64,000 nt of DNA from Nitrospirota bacterium (lineage in GTDB: Bacteria; Nitrospirota; Thermodesulfovibrionia; SZUA-242), in NCBI GenBank assembly GCA_016212095.1, contig JACRHH010000007.1, positions 38,629-102,628 on the forward strand. Direction: 5' to 3'. Shown piece after piece: positions 42,946 through 50,907 of this stretch (position 1 is the first letter of the stretch; each line of letters starts with the position of its first letter). Made by a program: the position numbers and the translations under genes. The notes beneath the pieces were generated by a model that ran no database searches, was not told where the DNA came from, and saw only the letters and a list, made by a program, of their open reading frames with translations.

Positions 42946-43793
42946 TCGCCGCCAAACGCCTCGCGGCGCGTATGCGCTCACTGACGCCGGGCAATCTGCT
43001 GATTTCCGCCGCTGTAATCATCGCCGCCATCTTGATATTTCTGTCGCTTGCGTGGTGGATCGCAATACCGGATGGCGCGCTTTTCGCCGAGGCGGCCAAG
43101 GCTGCTGTCATGCGTTCATCGGGGCTGCGGATAAGCCTGACAGGCTTTTCGAAATCGCCGTTTTACGCGCTTCGGGCCGACGGCATAACGGTTGAGTATC
43201 AGGGCAGAACCGCAAAACCACTGAAGGAGATCAATGCGAGCGTTCCGGTTTCCGGACTGCTGCGCGGCAAGGCGTCGGCGGATATTTCGGCCATCGCCGC
43301 AGGCGGCAGGCTTGCCGGAACCGTAAGCTACACTGGCGGCGCGGCATCCATCGACATTCGCGTGGAGCGCGCTTCGCTTGCGGAACTTCTTGCGCTCGCG
43401 CCTGTAAGCGGAAGCGGAGTTGTGGATGCGCAGGCCAAGCTTGTCGGCGGCATTGGCGAAATTCGCTTTAGCGTCAAGGAGATGAAGCTTGAGACATCCG
43501 GCCCGCTCGCGCTTCTTCCGCTGGACAAGTTCAAGGGTATCAACGGCGTTATCGATATGTCAGGCAGGGAAGTACACGTCAAGGGGCTGGAGATCGAGGG
43601 CGACAGCCTGCACGGACGAATCAAGGGCAAGATTACCGACGGATCGCTGGATCTGGCAATCGAGATCTTCCCCGACGCCGCTTTTTCGAAAGATAACTCG
43701 TTTATTCTGGCCGGCCTGCTGAAATACCAGGAATCGCCCGGCCACTACAAAATACCGGTGACGGGAACAATTGCGCGTCCGGTTGTGAGATAA
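42942..43793 (+). CDS. gspN: Type II secretion protein GspN
   Basis: A 283-residue protein with one N-terminal membrane helix (about 15-42) and a periplasmic beta-rich domain of the GspN/AsmA-like type (GLRISLTGFSKSPFYALRAD near the front, GLEIEGDSLHGRIKGKI, and GTIARPVVR at the end). GspN is present only in some type II systems. It is the last gsp gene and begins in the ATGA overlap with gspM. Confidence 0.85.
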   Translation: MIAAKRLAARMRSLTPGNLLISAAVIIAAILIFLSLAWWIAIPDGALFAEAAKAAVMRSSGLRISLTGFSKSPFYALRADGITVEYQGRTAKPLKEINASVPVSGLLRGKASADISAIAAGGRLAGTVSYTGGAASIDIRVERASLAELLALAPVSGSGVVDAQAKLVGGIGEIRFSVKEMKLETSGPLALLPLDKFKGINGVIDMSGREVHVKGLEIEGDSLHGRIKGKITDGSLDLAIEIFPDAAFSKDNSFILAGLLKYQESPGHYKIPVTGTIARPVVR

Positions 43794-43822
43794 TTCAAGC
43801 ATACGCACTGAAAGGAAACTTC

Positions 43823-44014
43823 ATGAAAACACCGACAATAGATTTAAGCGAATGCACATCCTGTGAAGCCTGCACAACAGCCTGTCCGCATATCTTCAGA
43901 ATGCATGGCGCTGGGTACGTGGAGGTTATCGATCAGCCTGGTTACGATGAAGCCTGCGTGAATCTGGCGATCAGAACCTGTCCGGCGGCATGTATAAGCT
44001 GGACTGAAGTGTGA
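43823..44014 (+). CDS. Small 4Fe-4S ferredoxin
   Basis: A 63-residue ferredoxin. Cysteines 11, 14, 17 and 21 form CTSCEACTTACPHIF, and later Cys residues at 46, 54 and 58 include one CP pair. This is the layout of a single-cluster ferredoxin of the Desulfovibrio type, in which the distal CP supplies the fourth ligand; a second disulfide is usual. It stands behind gspN with an AAAGGA site and no partner oxidoreductase is next to it. Confidence 0.9.
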   Translation: MKTPTIDLSECTSCEACTTACPHIFRMHGAGYVEVIDQPGYDEACVNLAIRTCPAACISWTEV

Positions 44015-44024
44015 CCGCTAATTC

Positions 44025-44996
44025 TCACGGGTTTTCGTTAATGATCTCCAGTTGATGCGAGAGATCGTCAATCTCCTTGCGCCAGAAGTTCTCCGTGCCC
44101 CAGTCGGGAAAATTGCGCCGGAACTGGTTATCTCCGGACTGGCGGGCGCACCATGCAAGAAAGTAGATTATCCGCATTATGCGAAGCGGCTCTATAAGCT
44201 TCAGAGAGCGATAGTCGAACTCGCGGAACTGCTCATAGCCGTCAAGAACAAGGTTGATCTCGCGGTGGCAAAGATGCGCGTGATCGGGCAGCAGCATCCA
44301 TATGTCCTGCACCGGCGGCGCGGTCATCATGTCGTCGAAATCGATCACCATGATTCCCTCGTCAGGGCGGAAAATCAGGTTGCCGCGATGCAGGTCGCCG
44401 TGAATCCGCAGAAATTCCATGTCGTCGAACATTGGGGTTATGCCGCCCAGAATCCGGGACGTGACATCCCTGAAAGAAGCAAGCGATGACTGCGCTACAA
44501 AGCCGCCATTAACCAGATATTCCACATCCCGCGCCGTTGAAAGCCGGGGATGGAGCCGCACCCGCGTTCCGGCGTTCCGGCGGCTACCCGCCAGATGCAG
44601 GCGGCCCGCAAGCTGGCCGATCCGAATCCAGTCGTTGTCGGAGATAATCTCGAACTGCCGCCCACCCTTTTTCGGAAATACCGCGAAGGAAATGCCATCC
44701 ACCTCGGCCAGAGTGCCGCCGCCCGAAAGCCGCATCGGCGCAATCACCGGAATCTCCTCGGCGGCGCAGTCGGCTGTGAATGCGTGCTCTTCCAGAATAG
44801 CCTCGCGCTCCCAGCGTCCGGGCCGGTAGAACTTGGCTATCAGGCGCGTTCCGCTTTCGGCCTGCAACTCGTAAACCCTGTTTATGTAGCTTGGCAGCGG
44901 CGAGGTCAGGCCGGTGAGATATTCACCGACAGCCGCTTCCACCGCCTCGATGATTCTGGATGGCGTGAGGTTTTCGAAATCGCCGGCGTCGGTCAT
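44025..44996 (-). CDS. Stress-response kinase SrkA/RdoA-like
   Basis: A 323-residue protein of the aminoglycoside-phosphotransferase/YihE fold. The catalytic loop is RIHGDLHRGNLIF with Asp and Asn, and the metal-binding motif is VIDFDDMMTAP. The N-terminal part has LIAKFYRPGRWEREAILEEH, a lysine in the ATP-binding region. E. coli YihE phosphorylates proteins and protects against envelope stress. The target here is unknown. It is next to, and on the same strand as, an NtrC-type regulator. Confidence 0.85.
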   Translation of the reverse strand: MTDAGDFENLTPSRIIEAVEAAVGEYLTGLTSPLPSYINRVYELQAESGTRLIAKFYRPGRWEREAILEEHAFTADCAAEEIPVIAPMRLSGGGTLAEVDGISFAVFPKKGGRQFEIISDNDWIRIGQLAGRLHLAGSRRNAGTRVRLHPRLSTARDVEYLVNGGFVAQSSLASFRDVTSRILGGITPMFDDMEFLRIHGDLHRGNLIFRPDEGIMVIDFDDMMTAPPVQDIWMLLPDHAHLCHREINLVLDGYEQFREFDYRSLKLIEPLRIMRIIYFLAWCARQSGDNQFRRNFPDWGTENFWRKEIDDLSHQLEIINENP

Positions 44997-45014
44997 TGAA
45001 CTTCCTGCGCGATA

Positions 45015-46415
45015 CTATTCAATACCGTAATCCTTGATCTTGGTGAGAAGCGTCTTGTAGCTTACCGACAGAATCTCGGCGGCGCGAGTCTTGTTGCCGC
45101 CGGTTCCGGCAAGCGCGCGCCTGATGCGCTCGGTCTCCACGCGGCGAAGCGCATAGCTGACCGCGTCGTCCAGAGTGCCGTCCATCGGCATTCCCCTTAA
45201 TGCCGCGTCGCTGAAACCGGCGCCGCAAATGGCCAGATGTTCGGGCAGAATAGCGCCGCCGTCGCAGAGAATAAGCGCCCGTTCGATGGCGTTTTCGAGT
45301 TCGCGAACGTTCCCCTTCCATTGATGACGCTCAAGCATTTCCAGAGCCTCCGCGCTCAACGACGCGTTCGGGCAGCCAAGTTCGCGCGAATACCTCGCGA
45401 TGAAATAATCGGCCAGCGCCGGGATGTCGCCGCGTCGATCCCGAAGCGGCGGCAGATGGATGGGAAACACGTTGAGGCGATAATAGAGATCCTCGCGGAA
45501 TGACTTTTCGGCGACAGCCGCTTCCAGATCGCGGTTGCTCGCGGCGACAACCCGGACATCTACCACAACCGAATGGACGCCCCCCACCCTTTCGATATGT
45601 CCGTCCTGAAGGGCGCGAAGTATCTTGGCCTGAAGCGAAATCTCCATCTCGCCGATTTCATCGAGAAAAAGCGTGCCCTTGTCGGCAAGCTCGAACTTGC
45701 CCATCCGCCGCTGGTCGGCCCCGGTGAAAGCGCCCTTTTCATGGCCGAACAGCTCCGACTCCAGCAGGTCACGAGGTATGGCCGCGCAGTTCACGGCCAC
45801 GAATGGCCGCTCGGCGCGAGGGCTGAGGTTGTGAATGGCGCGCGCGAAAAGCTCCTTGCCGGTTCCGGACTCGCCAAGCAGAAGCACGGTGGTTCTGGCG
45901 CGCGCAACCTTGCGCGCCTGCCCGGCGGCCTCCAACATCAAGGGACTATTGCCCAATATCGGGGCAAGTCCGGCAGCGGATTTCACGGCATCTCGCAAGA
46001 CGATGTTCTCCGCCGCAAGCCGCCTGTTTTCGAGCGCGTGTGACAATTTAACCAGCAGATGACCGGTGTCGAAAGGCTTTGTAATAAAGTCATACGCGCC
46101 AAGGCGCATCGCCTCAACCGCCAGTTCTATCGTGCCGAAGGCGGTCATGAATATGAACGGAATTGATCGGCATTCCTGCCGCGTGGTGGTCAGAACATCG
46201 AGGCCGCTCTTTTTCGGCATCTTGAGGTCGGTAAGCACAAGGTCTATCCCGCCTTCGCGCAGGCGGCGAATAGCCTCCATGCCGTCCGCGGCATGGATAA
46301 CGGAGTATCCGTCGGCCTCCAGCGTGAGGCGAAGCATGTCGGCCATAGACTCCTTGTCCTCGGCAACGAGGATAGTGGCTTTCACAGGCAGTTCATCGGC
46401 GGAGTCCTTATTCAT
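45015..46415 (-). CDS. Sigma-54-dependent response regulator (NtrC/AtoC family)
   Basis: A 466-residue activator of RpoN promoters. Receiver domain (about 12-130) with phospho-acceptor Asp in [15 protein letters not shown]+ domain (about 155-390) with Walker A GESGTGKE and the RNA polymerase-contact loop GAFTGA; C-terminal Fis-type helix-turn-helix ending in [20 protein letters not shown]. No sensor kinase gene is adjacent. Two sigma-54 promoters are seen in this window, at amt and fliK, but nothing in the sequence ties this regulator to either. Confidence 0.95.
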   Translation of the reverse strand: MNKDSADELPVKATILVAEDKESMADMLRLTLEADGYSVIHAADGMEAIRRLREGGIDLVLTDLKMPKKSGLDVLTTTRQECRSIPFIFMTAFGTIELAVEAMRLGAYDFITKPFDTGHLLVKLSHALENRRLAAENIVLRDAVKSAAGLAPILGNSPLMLEAAGQARKVARARTTVLLLGESGTGKELFARAIHNLSPRAERPFVAVNCAAIPRDLLESELFGHEKGAFTGADQRRMGKFELADKGTLFLDEIGEMEISLQAKILRALQDGHIERVGGVHSVVVDVRVVAASNRDLEAAVAEKSFREDLYYRLNVFPIHLPPLRDRRGDIPALADYFIARYSRELGCPNASLSAEALEMLERHQWKGNVRELENAIERALILCDGGAILPEHLAICGAGFSDAALRGMPMDGTLDDAVSYALRRVETERIRRALAGTGGNKTRAAEILSVSYKTLLTKIKDYGIE

Positions 46416-46516
46416 GGTGCTACATTATACAGATATTAGAGGTTGAACGGGCCGCAGCAGACACGCTGACGGTTTTGTTAACATGCCGCATGCATTATTG
46501 AACCGCCATAAAACAG

Positions 46517-46553
46517 AAAACCCCGGAAAGCCTTTCGGCTGTCCGGGGTTTTT
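46517..46553 (-). terminator. Rho-independent terminator after tusA
   Basis: On the minus strand a long stem (AACCCCGGA, CAGCC, loop GAAA, GGCTT, TCCGGGGTT) with one bulged or mismatched pair is followed by TTCTGTTTT. It ends the tusA-dsrE-like operon. Confidence 0.85.
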
Positions 46554-46574
46554 CCAACTGCTTATAACAACAAA

Positions 46575-46826
46575 CTATTTCTTCTGGATGAAAAGCTCCC
46601 AGCAACCCTTGTCCTCAAGCTTCACTGACTCGAAAGTGTAGCCCTGCTTCTCGGCAAAGCGCGGGATTGAATCCTCTGCCGATGCCGGAGCATCACAGAG
46701 AACCTTGAGTAGTGAGCCTGAAGCCATCTTCTCAAGCTGCTTCTTTGTCAGAAGAAGCGGATAGGGACACACCCTTCCCAAAACATCGAGAGTTTCCGTA
46801 GGCTGCATCGATTTAAGATCGGACAT
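46575..46826 (-). CDS. TusA-family sulfurtransferase
   Basis: An 83-residue protein with the TusA signature GRVCPYPLLLTKKQLEKM, with active Cys in the CPxP motif, and LLKVLCDAPASAEDSIPRF. TusA proteins carry persulfide sulfur to tRNA thiolation or to dissimilatory sulfur metabolism. It is the fourth gene after three DsrE-like genes on the same strand, 36 bases downstream, so the group forms a sulfur relay. Confidence 0.93.
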   Translation of the reverse strand: MSDLKSMQPTETLDVLGRVCPYPLLLTKKQLEKMASGSLLKVLCDAPASAEDSIPRFAEKQGYTFESVKLEDKGCWELFIQKK

Positions 46827-46861
46827 TTTCCTGCTCCTTATATAAGTGGATTTTGCTGGCT

Positions 46862-47275
46862 TTAGAAAAACAGAAGCTGATCGGCAGCTTCCATCTCAGC
46901 CATGATTGCGCTAAACGGCAGAACTTCAATCGTCATGTCGGCGCCAAGAGCGCTGCCGTCGGCCAGACGGTCTTCACCGATGCCGCGTGCCTCCAGGTCT
47001 TCCTTGCAGACAAGAACCCTGAGGTCAATCAGCAACGACATCTGGACATGGTTCTCGGTGCTGGAAAGACCGTAGTGCTTCATAGCCTGCTGGTTGTTCA
47101 AAACATTAAGAACGCCGTCGCCGACAAACGCAAGCGTGGGCACCACGCTCTCGCCATCTTCGAGGTATATTTCCGCTGTCTGGCTTGCCATGGCGTGCGT
47201 GAGCGCAAGCTTCGGATTCTCGCTCTTGTACGGAGGCCGCTGAATGACAAACAGTTGTTTAAGTTCTCTTGCCAT
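46862..47275 (-). CDS. DsrE/F-like protein (sulfur relay)
   Basis: A 137-residue protein of the DsrE fold. The conserved Cys is in VLVCKEDLEARGIGEDRL, which aligns to the active-site loop of DsrE/TusD. The N-terminal QLFVIQRPPYKSENPKLALT is typical for TusC/DsrF-like members. The start is ATG 47275, with GGAGG eight bases upstream; a GTG at 47284 is also in frame. It slightly overlaps the end region of the preceding DsrE-like gene. Together with TusA and the other two it probably moves persulfide sulfur. Confidence 0.75.
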   Translation of the reverse strand: MARELKQLFVIQRPPYKSENPKLALTHAMASQTAEIYLEDGESVVPTLAFVGDGVLNVLNNQQAMKHYGLSSTENHVQMSLLIDLRVLVCKEDLEARGIGEDRLADGSALGADMTIEVLPFSAIMAEMEAADQLLFF

Positions 47276-47276
47276 C

Positions 47277-47636
47277 TCACTCACCTCCTATGTGAAGAAC
47301 CTTGTCGCTAACTACACACTTCGCAAGGTACCAGTCCATGCTGTGACGCTTGAAGTTCTCCATGGTGTCTTCCTTGTGGAATCCGCGCGATTCGGCACAT
47401 GCCTCACATGCGGTAACCTGAACGCCGTCGGCGATAAGCGCCTCGACCGTCTTTGCAAGATACGAATAATCTTTGAATGCGCGCTGCCCCTTCTTGGAGA
47501 GCATTGTTCCGTTGCCGGAAACCCACATGTTCACATCGTGGCCTTTTTCCTTAGCTGCCTTTGCAAGCTTGACGGCAAAATCAAGTGACATAGAGCCGAC
47601 AAGCGATGAAAAACATCCTATTGTAAGTGTCGCCAT
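47277..47636 (-). CDS. DsrE/TusD-like sulfur-relay protein
   Basis: A 119-residue DsrE-like protein. The active site is in VQVTACEACAESRGF, two cysteines three apart, close to the CxxAAxxRG of DsrE. LTIGCFSSLVGSMSLDFAVK at the N-terminus resembles the DsrE phosphate-binding-like loop. The start is ATG 47636 in front of MATLTIG; an upstream frame to 47690 overlaps the previous gene. AGGAGG lies upstream. Confidence 0.78.
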   Translation of the reverse strand: MATLTIGCFSSLVGSMSLDFAVKLAKAAKEKGHDVNMWVSGNGTMLSKKGQRAFKDYSYLAKTVEALIADGVQVTACEACAESRGFHKEDTMENFKRHSMDWYLAKCVVSDKVLHIGGE

Positions 47637-47646
47637 TGTCTGCCTC

Positions 47647-47946
47647 CTATAACCACACGAATTTGTCGTGCTCGACCATGATAAGGTCAACTAGCCGGCT
47701 CATGTCTATCGGCTTGATCTTTCCGTCAACAAGGTCTCCAGCCGTAAACCCACGCGTTTCCATGTCTTCGGTGAGAACGTAAAAATCAGCCGCCTTGTCC
47801 AGCACCTTCGATGGTTTGCCGTCCGCTTTCACCACGGCATGGTAAATGCCGTTCCCTGCGAGCACAACGCTCAGCTTCTCAGCCTGAAGCCGTTCGTAGG
47901 TGCTTTCCGTCCTGGCTTGTTCCGTTAGTATCACACCTAACTTCAT
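47647..47946 (-). CDS. DsrE/H-like protein without cysteine
   Basis: A 99-residue protein whose C-terminal half (ADFYVLTEDMETRGFTAGDL) aligns with the active-site loop of the neighbouring DsrE-like protein (VLVCKEDLEARG), but the Cys is replaced and the protein contains no Cys at all. It cannot carry persulfide itself, so a structural or scaffolding role in a complex with the other two DsrE-like proteins is likely. It is the first gene of this operon, with a GGAGGTGG site. Confidence 0.7.
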   Translation of the reverse strand: MKLGVILTEQARTESTYERLQAEKLSVVLAGNGIYHAVVKADGKPSKVLDKAADFYVLTEDMETRGFTAGDLVDGKIKPIDMSRLVDLIMVEHDKFVWL

Positions 47947-48058
47947 CAGCCCACCTCCGCTTTTAGATTAATGCAAGCCAATAAATGGTGCGGAAGTTTA
48001 TAGATAACCATCCGCTTTTGTCAAGCAATATGAAGTAAAAATTCACATTCTTCAGAAG

Positions 48059-49444
48059 CTATTTCTTCGGCGCGTGAACCGCCATGCCATGCACATCCTC
48101 GCACGCCTCCATTATGCCCTCGGCAAGCGTCGGATGGGCATGTATAGTCTCCGCTATCTGTTTCGCGGTAGCGCCTGTTTCCATCGCAATCGCCGCCTCG
48201 TGAACCAGATCCGACGCATGTGGCCCGATAATGTGAACACCAAGAACCTTGTCGGTATCCGCGTCGGCGATCACCTTTATCATTCCGGCAATCTCGCCCA
48301 TCGCATGGGCTTTTCCAAGCGCGCGGAACTGAAAGCGTCCGATCTTCACCGCCAACCCCTTGTCGGCGCACTGATGCTCACGAAGCCCAACCGATCCGAT
48401 CTCCGGATGCGTGAAAATGGCAGCCGGAACCACATCGTATTTCATCCGGGCGTCGTGTCCCATGATGTTCTCAACGGCTACAAGCCCCTGCTTCGATGCC
48501 ACATGCGCCAGCATTATTCCGCCGGTCACATCGCCGATTGCGTAGATACCGTCAACGTTTGTCTTCATGCGGTCATCCACAAGTATCTGGCCACGGGTTC
48601 CAATCGTCACGCCAGCCTCGTCAAGGCCGAGGTTTTCGCTGTTGACCGCCCGGCCAATCGAAACCAGCATCTTTTCGGCCTCGACCGTCTTGCCGTCGGA
48701 AAGATACGCCTTCACTCCTGTTTCGGTTATTTCGACCTTTTCGGTCTTTATATCTTTGACAAGCTTGATCTTTTTCTTCTTAAGCTCGCGCTCAAGCGTT
48801 TCTGAAATCTCCGGGTCTTCAGTTGCCACGGCGCGGGACATCATCTCGATTATCGTTATATCCGCGCCAAGCTCCTTGTAAATAAACGCGAACTCGCAGC
48901 CGATCACGCCAGCGCCGATAATCAGCAGGCTCGAAGGAACGGCCTGAAGGTTTAGAGCCTCGTCGCTGGAAATAATCCTGTCGCCATCGAACGGAAAAAC
49001 CGGAATCTGCGCCGGACGCGATCCGGTTGCGATTATTATCGCGTCAGCCGTCACATCCTGCGCGCCGCCGCCTTTCAGCTCAACCTCGATAGAGCGATCC
49101 GGACGAATCCGTCCGCGCCCTTCAAGAAGCGTCACACCCCAGCTTTTGAAAAGCCCGCGAATGCCCTTGACCTGTGTGGATACAACCTTGTCTTTCCGCG
49201 CCATGATCTTGTCGAGCCGCGCCGTGACTGCTCCGCCGATCTCGATGCCGAACTCGTCGGCGTGTTTCACGCGGTCGAGCGCCTCGGCGCACGCAAGCAG
49301 CGCCTTGGTGGGAATGCATCCCCTGTTCAGGCATGTTCCGCCAACCTCGGTGTTCTCTATCACGGTAACTTCAGCACCCATCTGGGCGGCGCGTATGGCC
49401 GCCACATATCCGCCCGGCCCTGCTCCGATAATCGCTATTTTCAT
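48059..49444 (-). CDS. lpd: Dihydrolipoyl dehydrogenase
   Basis: A 461-residue flavoprotein that reoxidises lipoyl groups with NAD. N-terminal FAD motif GAGPGGYVAAIRAAQMG; redox disulfide in GGTCLNRGCIPTKALL; NAD-binding GAGVIGCEFAFIYKELG; C-terminal dimer domain with HIIGPHASDLVHEAAIAME and the HAHPTLAEGIMEA His-Glu pair. It follows gcvH on the same strand, so a role as L-protein of the glycine cleavage system is the best guess. gcvT and gcvP are not in the window. Confidence 0.96.
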   Translation of the reverse strand: MKIAIIGAGPGGYVAAIRAAQMGAEVTVIENTEVGGTCLNRGCIPTKALLACAEALDRVKHADEFGIEIGGAVTARLDKIMARKDKVVSTQVKGIRGLFKSWGVTLLEGRGRIRPDRSIEVELKGGGAQDVTADAIIIATGSRPAQIPVFPFDGDRIISSDEALNLQAVPSSLLIIGAGVIGCEFAFIYKELGADITIIEMMSRAVATEDPEISETLERELKKKKIKLVKDIKTEKVEITETGVKAYLSDGKTVEAEKMLVSIGRAVNSENLGLDEAGVTIGTRGQILVDDRMKTNVDGIYAIGDVTGGIMLAHVASKQGLVAVENIMGHDARMKYDVVPAAIFTHPEIGSVGLREHQCADKGLAVKIGRFQFRALGKAHAMGEIAGMIKVIADADTDKVLGVHIIGPHASDLVHEAAIAMETGATAKQIAETIHAHPTLAEGIMEACEDVHGMAVHAPKK

Positions 49445-49506
49445 GGGATATCAGTTTCTCCTTGGTTTTTATATTGATCAAGCGCGCGATACGCCTGCAC
49501 AACAAA

Positions 49507-49537
49507 ACGCCCGCAAGACATTCAAGCCTCCGGGCGT
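49507..49537 (-). terminator. Probable terminator after gcvH
   Basis: On the minus strand ACGCCCG, a 17-base loop, CGGGCGT and then TTTGTTG. The stem is short and the loop long, so it may only partly stop transcription into lpd. Confidence 0.5.
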
Positions 49538-49567
49538 TAACATGGCATCGAGATCAGGAAAGGCAGA

Positions 49568-49954
49568 TTACTTGGATTCTTCCTGAACGAACTTGGTGTA
49601 CGCCTCGGCGCTCAAAAGCGCGCTGGTGTCGGCGTTGTCTTCCAGTTCCAGAACTGCTATCCATCCGCTTCCATACGGGTTTTCGTTAACGGTTTCGGGA
49701 GCGTCGTTCAACTCTTCGTTGATTTCGACAACCTTGCCGCTAACAGGGCTGATAATGGATGAAGTGGCCTTTGTAGATTCGATTTCGCCAAGATCGTCGC
49801 CCTCTTGAACAGTTGCGCCGGTTTCAGGCAGTTCGATATAGACCACCTCACCCAAGGATTCCTGGGCATAATCAGTTATGCCTACCGTAGCCCTTTTGCC
49901 GGATATGCGCGCCCAGGCATGCTCCTTGTGATATAGCAAATCATCGGGATTCAT
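49568..49954 (-). CDS. gcvH: Glycine cleavage system H protein
   Basis: A 128-residue carrier protein that shuttles aminomethyl groups on lipoate. The lipoylation site is the Lys in GEIESTKATSSIISPVSG. It also has the start block YHKEHAWARISGKRATVGIT and the family motif GEVVYIELPETGA. AGGAGG lies before ATG 49954, and a good promoter is present. lpd lies downstream after a weak terminator. Confidence 0.96.
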   Translation of the reverse strand: MNPDDLLYHKEHAWARISGKRATVGITDYAQESLGEVVYIELPETGATVQEGDDLGEIESTKATSSIISPVSGKVVEINEELNDAPETVNENPYGSGWIAVLELEDNADTSALLSAEAYTKFVQEESK

Positions 49955-50014
49955 AAAACCTCCTCAGAGAATATTTTTTATCGTGAAATAACCGTAAACC
50001 CGCAGTAGAAGCCA

Positions 50015-50043
50015 ATATTAATCGGCGTAAATTCTTTTGTCAA
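50015..50043 (-). promoter_or_regulatory. Predicted promoter of gcvH
   Basis: On the minus strand TTGACA (50038-50043), a 17-base spacer, then TAATAT (50015-50020). The leader to ATG 49954 is about 53 bases, too short for a glycine riboswitch. Confidence 0.6.
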
Positions 50044-50072
50044 GCAAGATAGCGTGCCTGTGTCATGTTTCG

Positions 50073-50774
50073 CTATTCCCTGCCGACAACCGATCCCCTG
50101 ATGCCCTCGTTTTTCCAGAGAAGCTTCCGGAAGGCCTCGGCATCGGCCTGATTCCTGAAATGGCCTACATATACATGATGAGCCGCGGATTTGCCGCCGG
50201 TCGCAGCCTCTTTTTTCAGTTCCGACGAGTAGCCGGCCTGATGCAGCTTCGCATGAATACGCTCCGCGCTCGCCTTGGTTCCATCAAGTCCGGAAACCAC
50301 GACCGCATACTGCGAATATTTCTTTTTTTCCTGTTGTGCAGCGGCTTGAGCCGTCTTTTTCCGCTTCATGCGTTCGGGAGATACGGCATCGGGAATGGGC
50401 GAAGGTTTCATTACGGTTGTGGTGGTTGTAACGGCAGTCGTGGTAGTGGCGGTTGTCGCCGCCGTTGTTGTTGTGGTGGTGGATGTGGAGGTTGTGCTTG
50501 TTGCCAAAACAATGACGGAAGCCGTGACATCAGGCTTGCCGGATCTGCCTGTGCGAAACGCCAGAAAGAACGCGGTTGAGACGGCGAAAAGCGTAGCAAA
50601 AATAACAATTCCGCGAATAATCGCGCGTCTGCGGCGGCGTTTTCTGAGCGAATCGACAATGGAATCCACTGCGTACTGATCGAGGTCGGTATCGAGAAGC
50701 GCCTCTTCAAGCTCCGCAATAATATCGGAGCGTCCGGTTTCAGTATCTTTCCGATTGAAGTGTCGCCAGGCCAT
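50073..50774 (-). CDS. SPOR-domain membrane protein with Thr-rich linker
   Basis: A 233-residue bitopic inner-membrane protein. The cytoplasmic N-terminal about 50 residues (acidic, then five Arg) are followed by one helix (IIRGIVIFATLFAVSTAFFLA). A linker of almost only Thr, Ala and Val lies at about 95-122, and a C-terminal SPOR domain follows (YSQYAVVVSGLDGTKASAER, HHVYVGHFRNQADAEAFRKL). SPOR domains bind peptidoglycan stripped of stem peptides at the division septum. The gene is divergent from dinG. Confidence 0.85.
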   Translation of the reverse strand: MAWRHFNRKDTETGRSDIIAELEEALLDTDLDQYAVDSIVDSLRKRRRRRAIIRGIVIFATLFAVSTAFFLAFRTGRSGKPDVTASVIVLATSTTSTSTTTTTTAATTATTTTAVTTTTTVMKPSPIPDAVSPERMKRKKTAQAAAQQEKKKYSQYAVVVSGLDGTKASAERIHAKLHQAGYSSELKKEAATGGKSAAHHVYVGHFRNQADAEAFRKLLWKNEGIRGSVVGRE

Positions 50775-50907
50775 GCTGATTCCGCCAGAGTGTCGTTTGC
50801 AAGTATGTCATTCGGAAAGATTATTCCACAAATCCGCGTATAAATAAAACAATTCCCGCAAACGATGACAGACCGCAACCGCGTTTCGTATCATGTAACG
50901 ATAACAC

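Noticed and set aside
49955..50072. Possible glycine riboswitch before gcvH
   Set aside because: The leader from the predicted start is only about 53 bases, and no tandem aptamer-like sequence is seen.
50368..50679. A Val-rich plus-strand frame opposite the SPOR gene
   Set aside because: It is the complement of the Thr/Ala-rich linker. The SPOR-domain frame is well supported.
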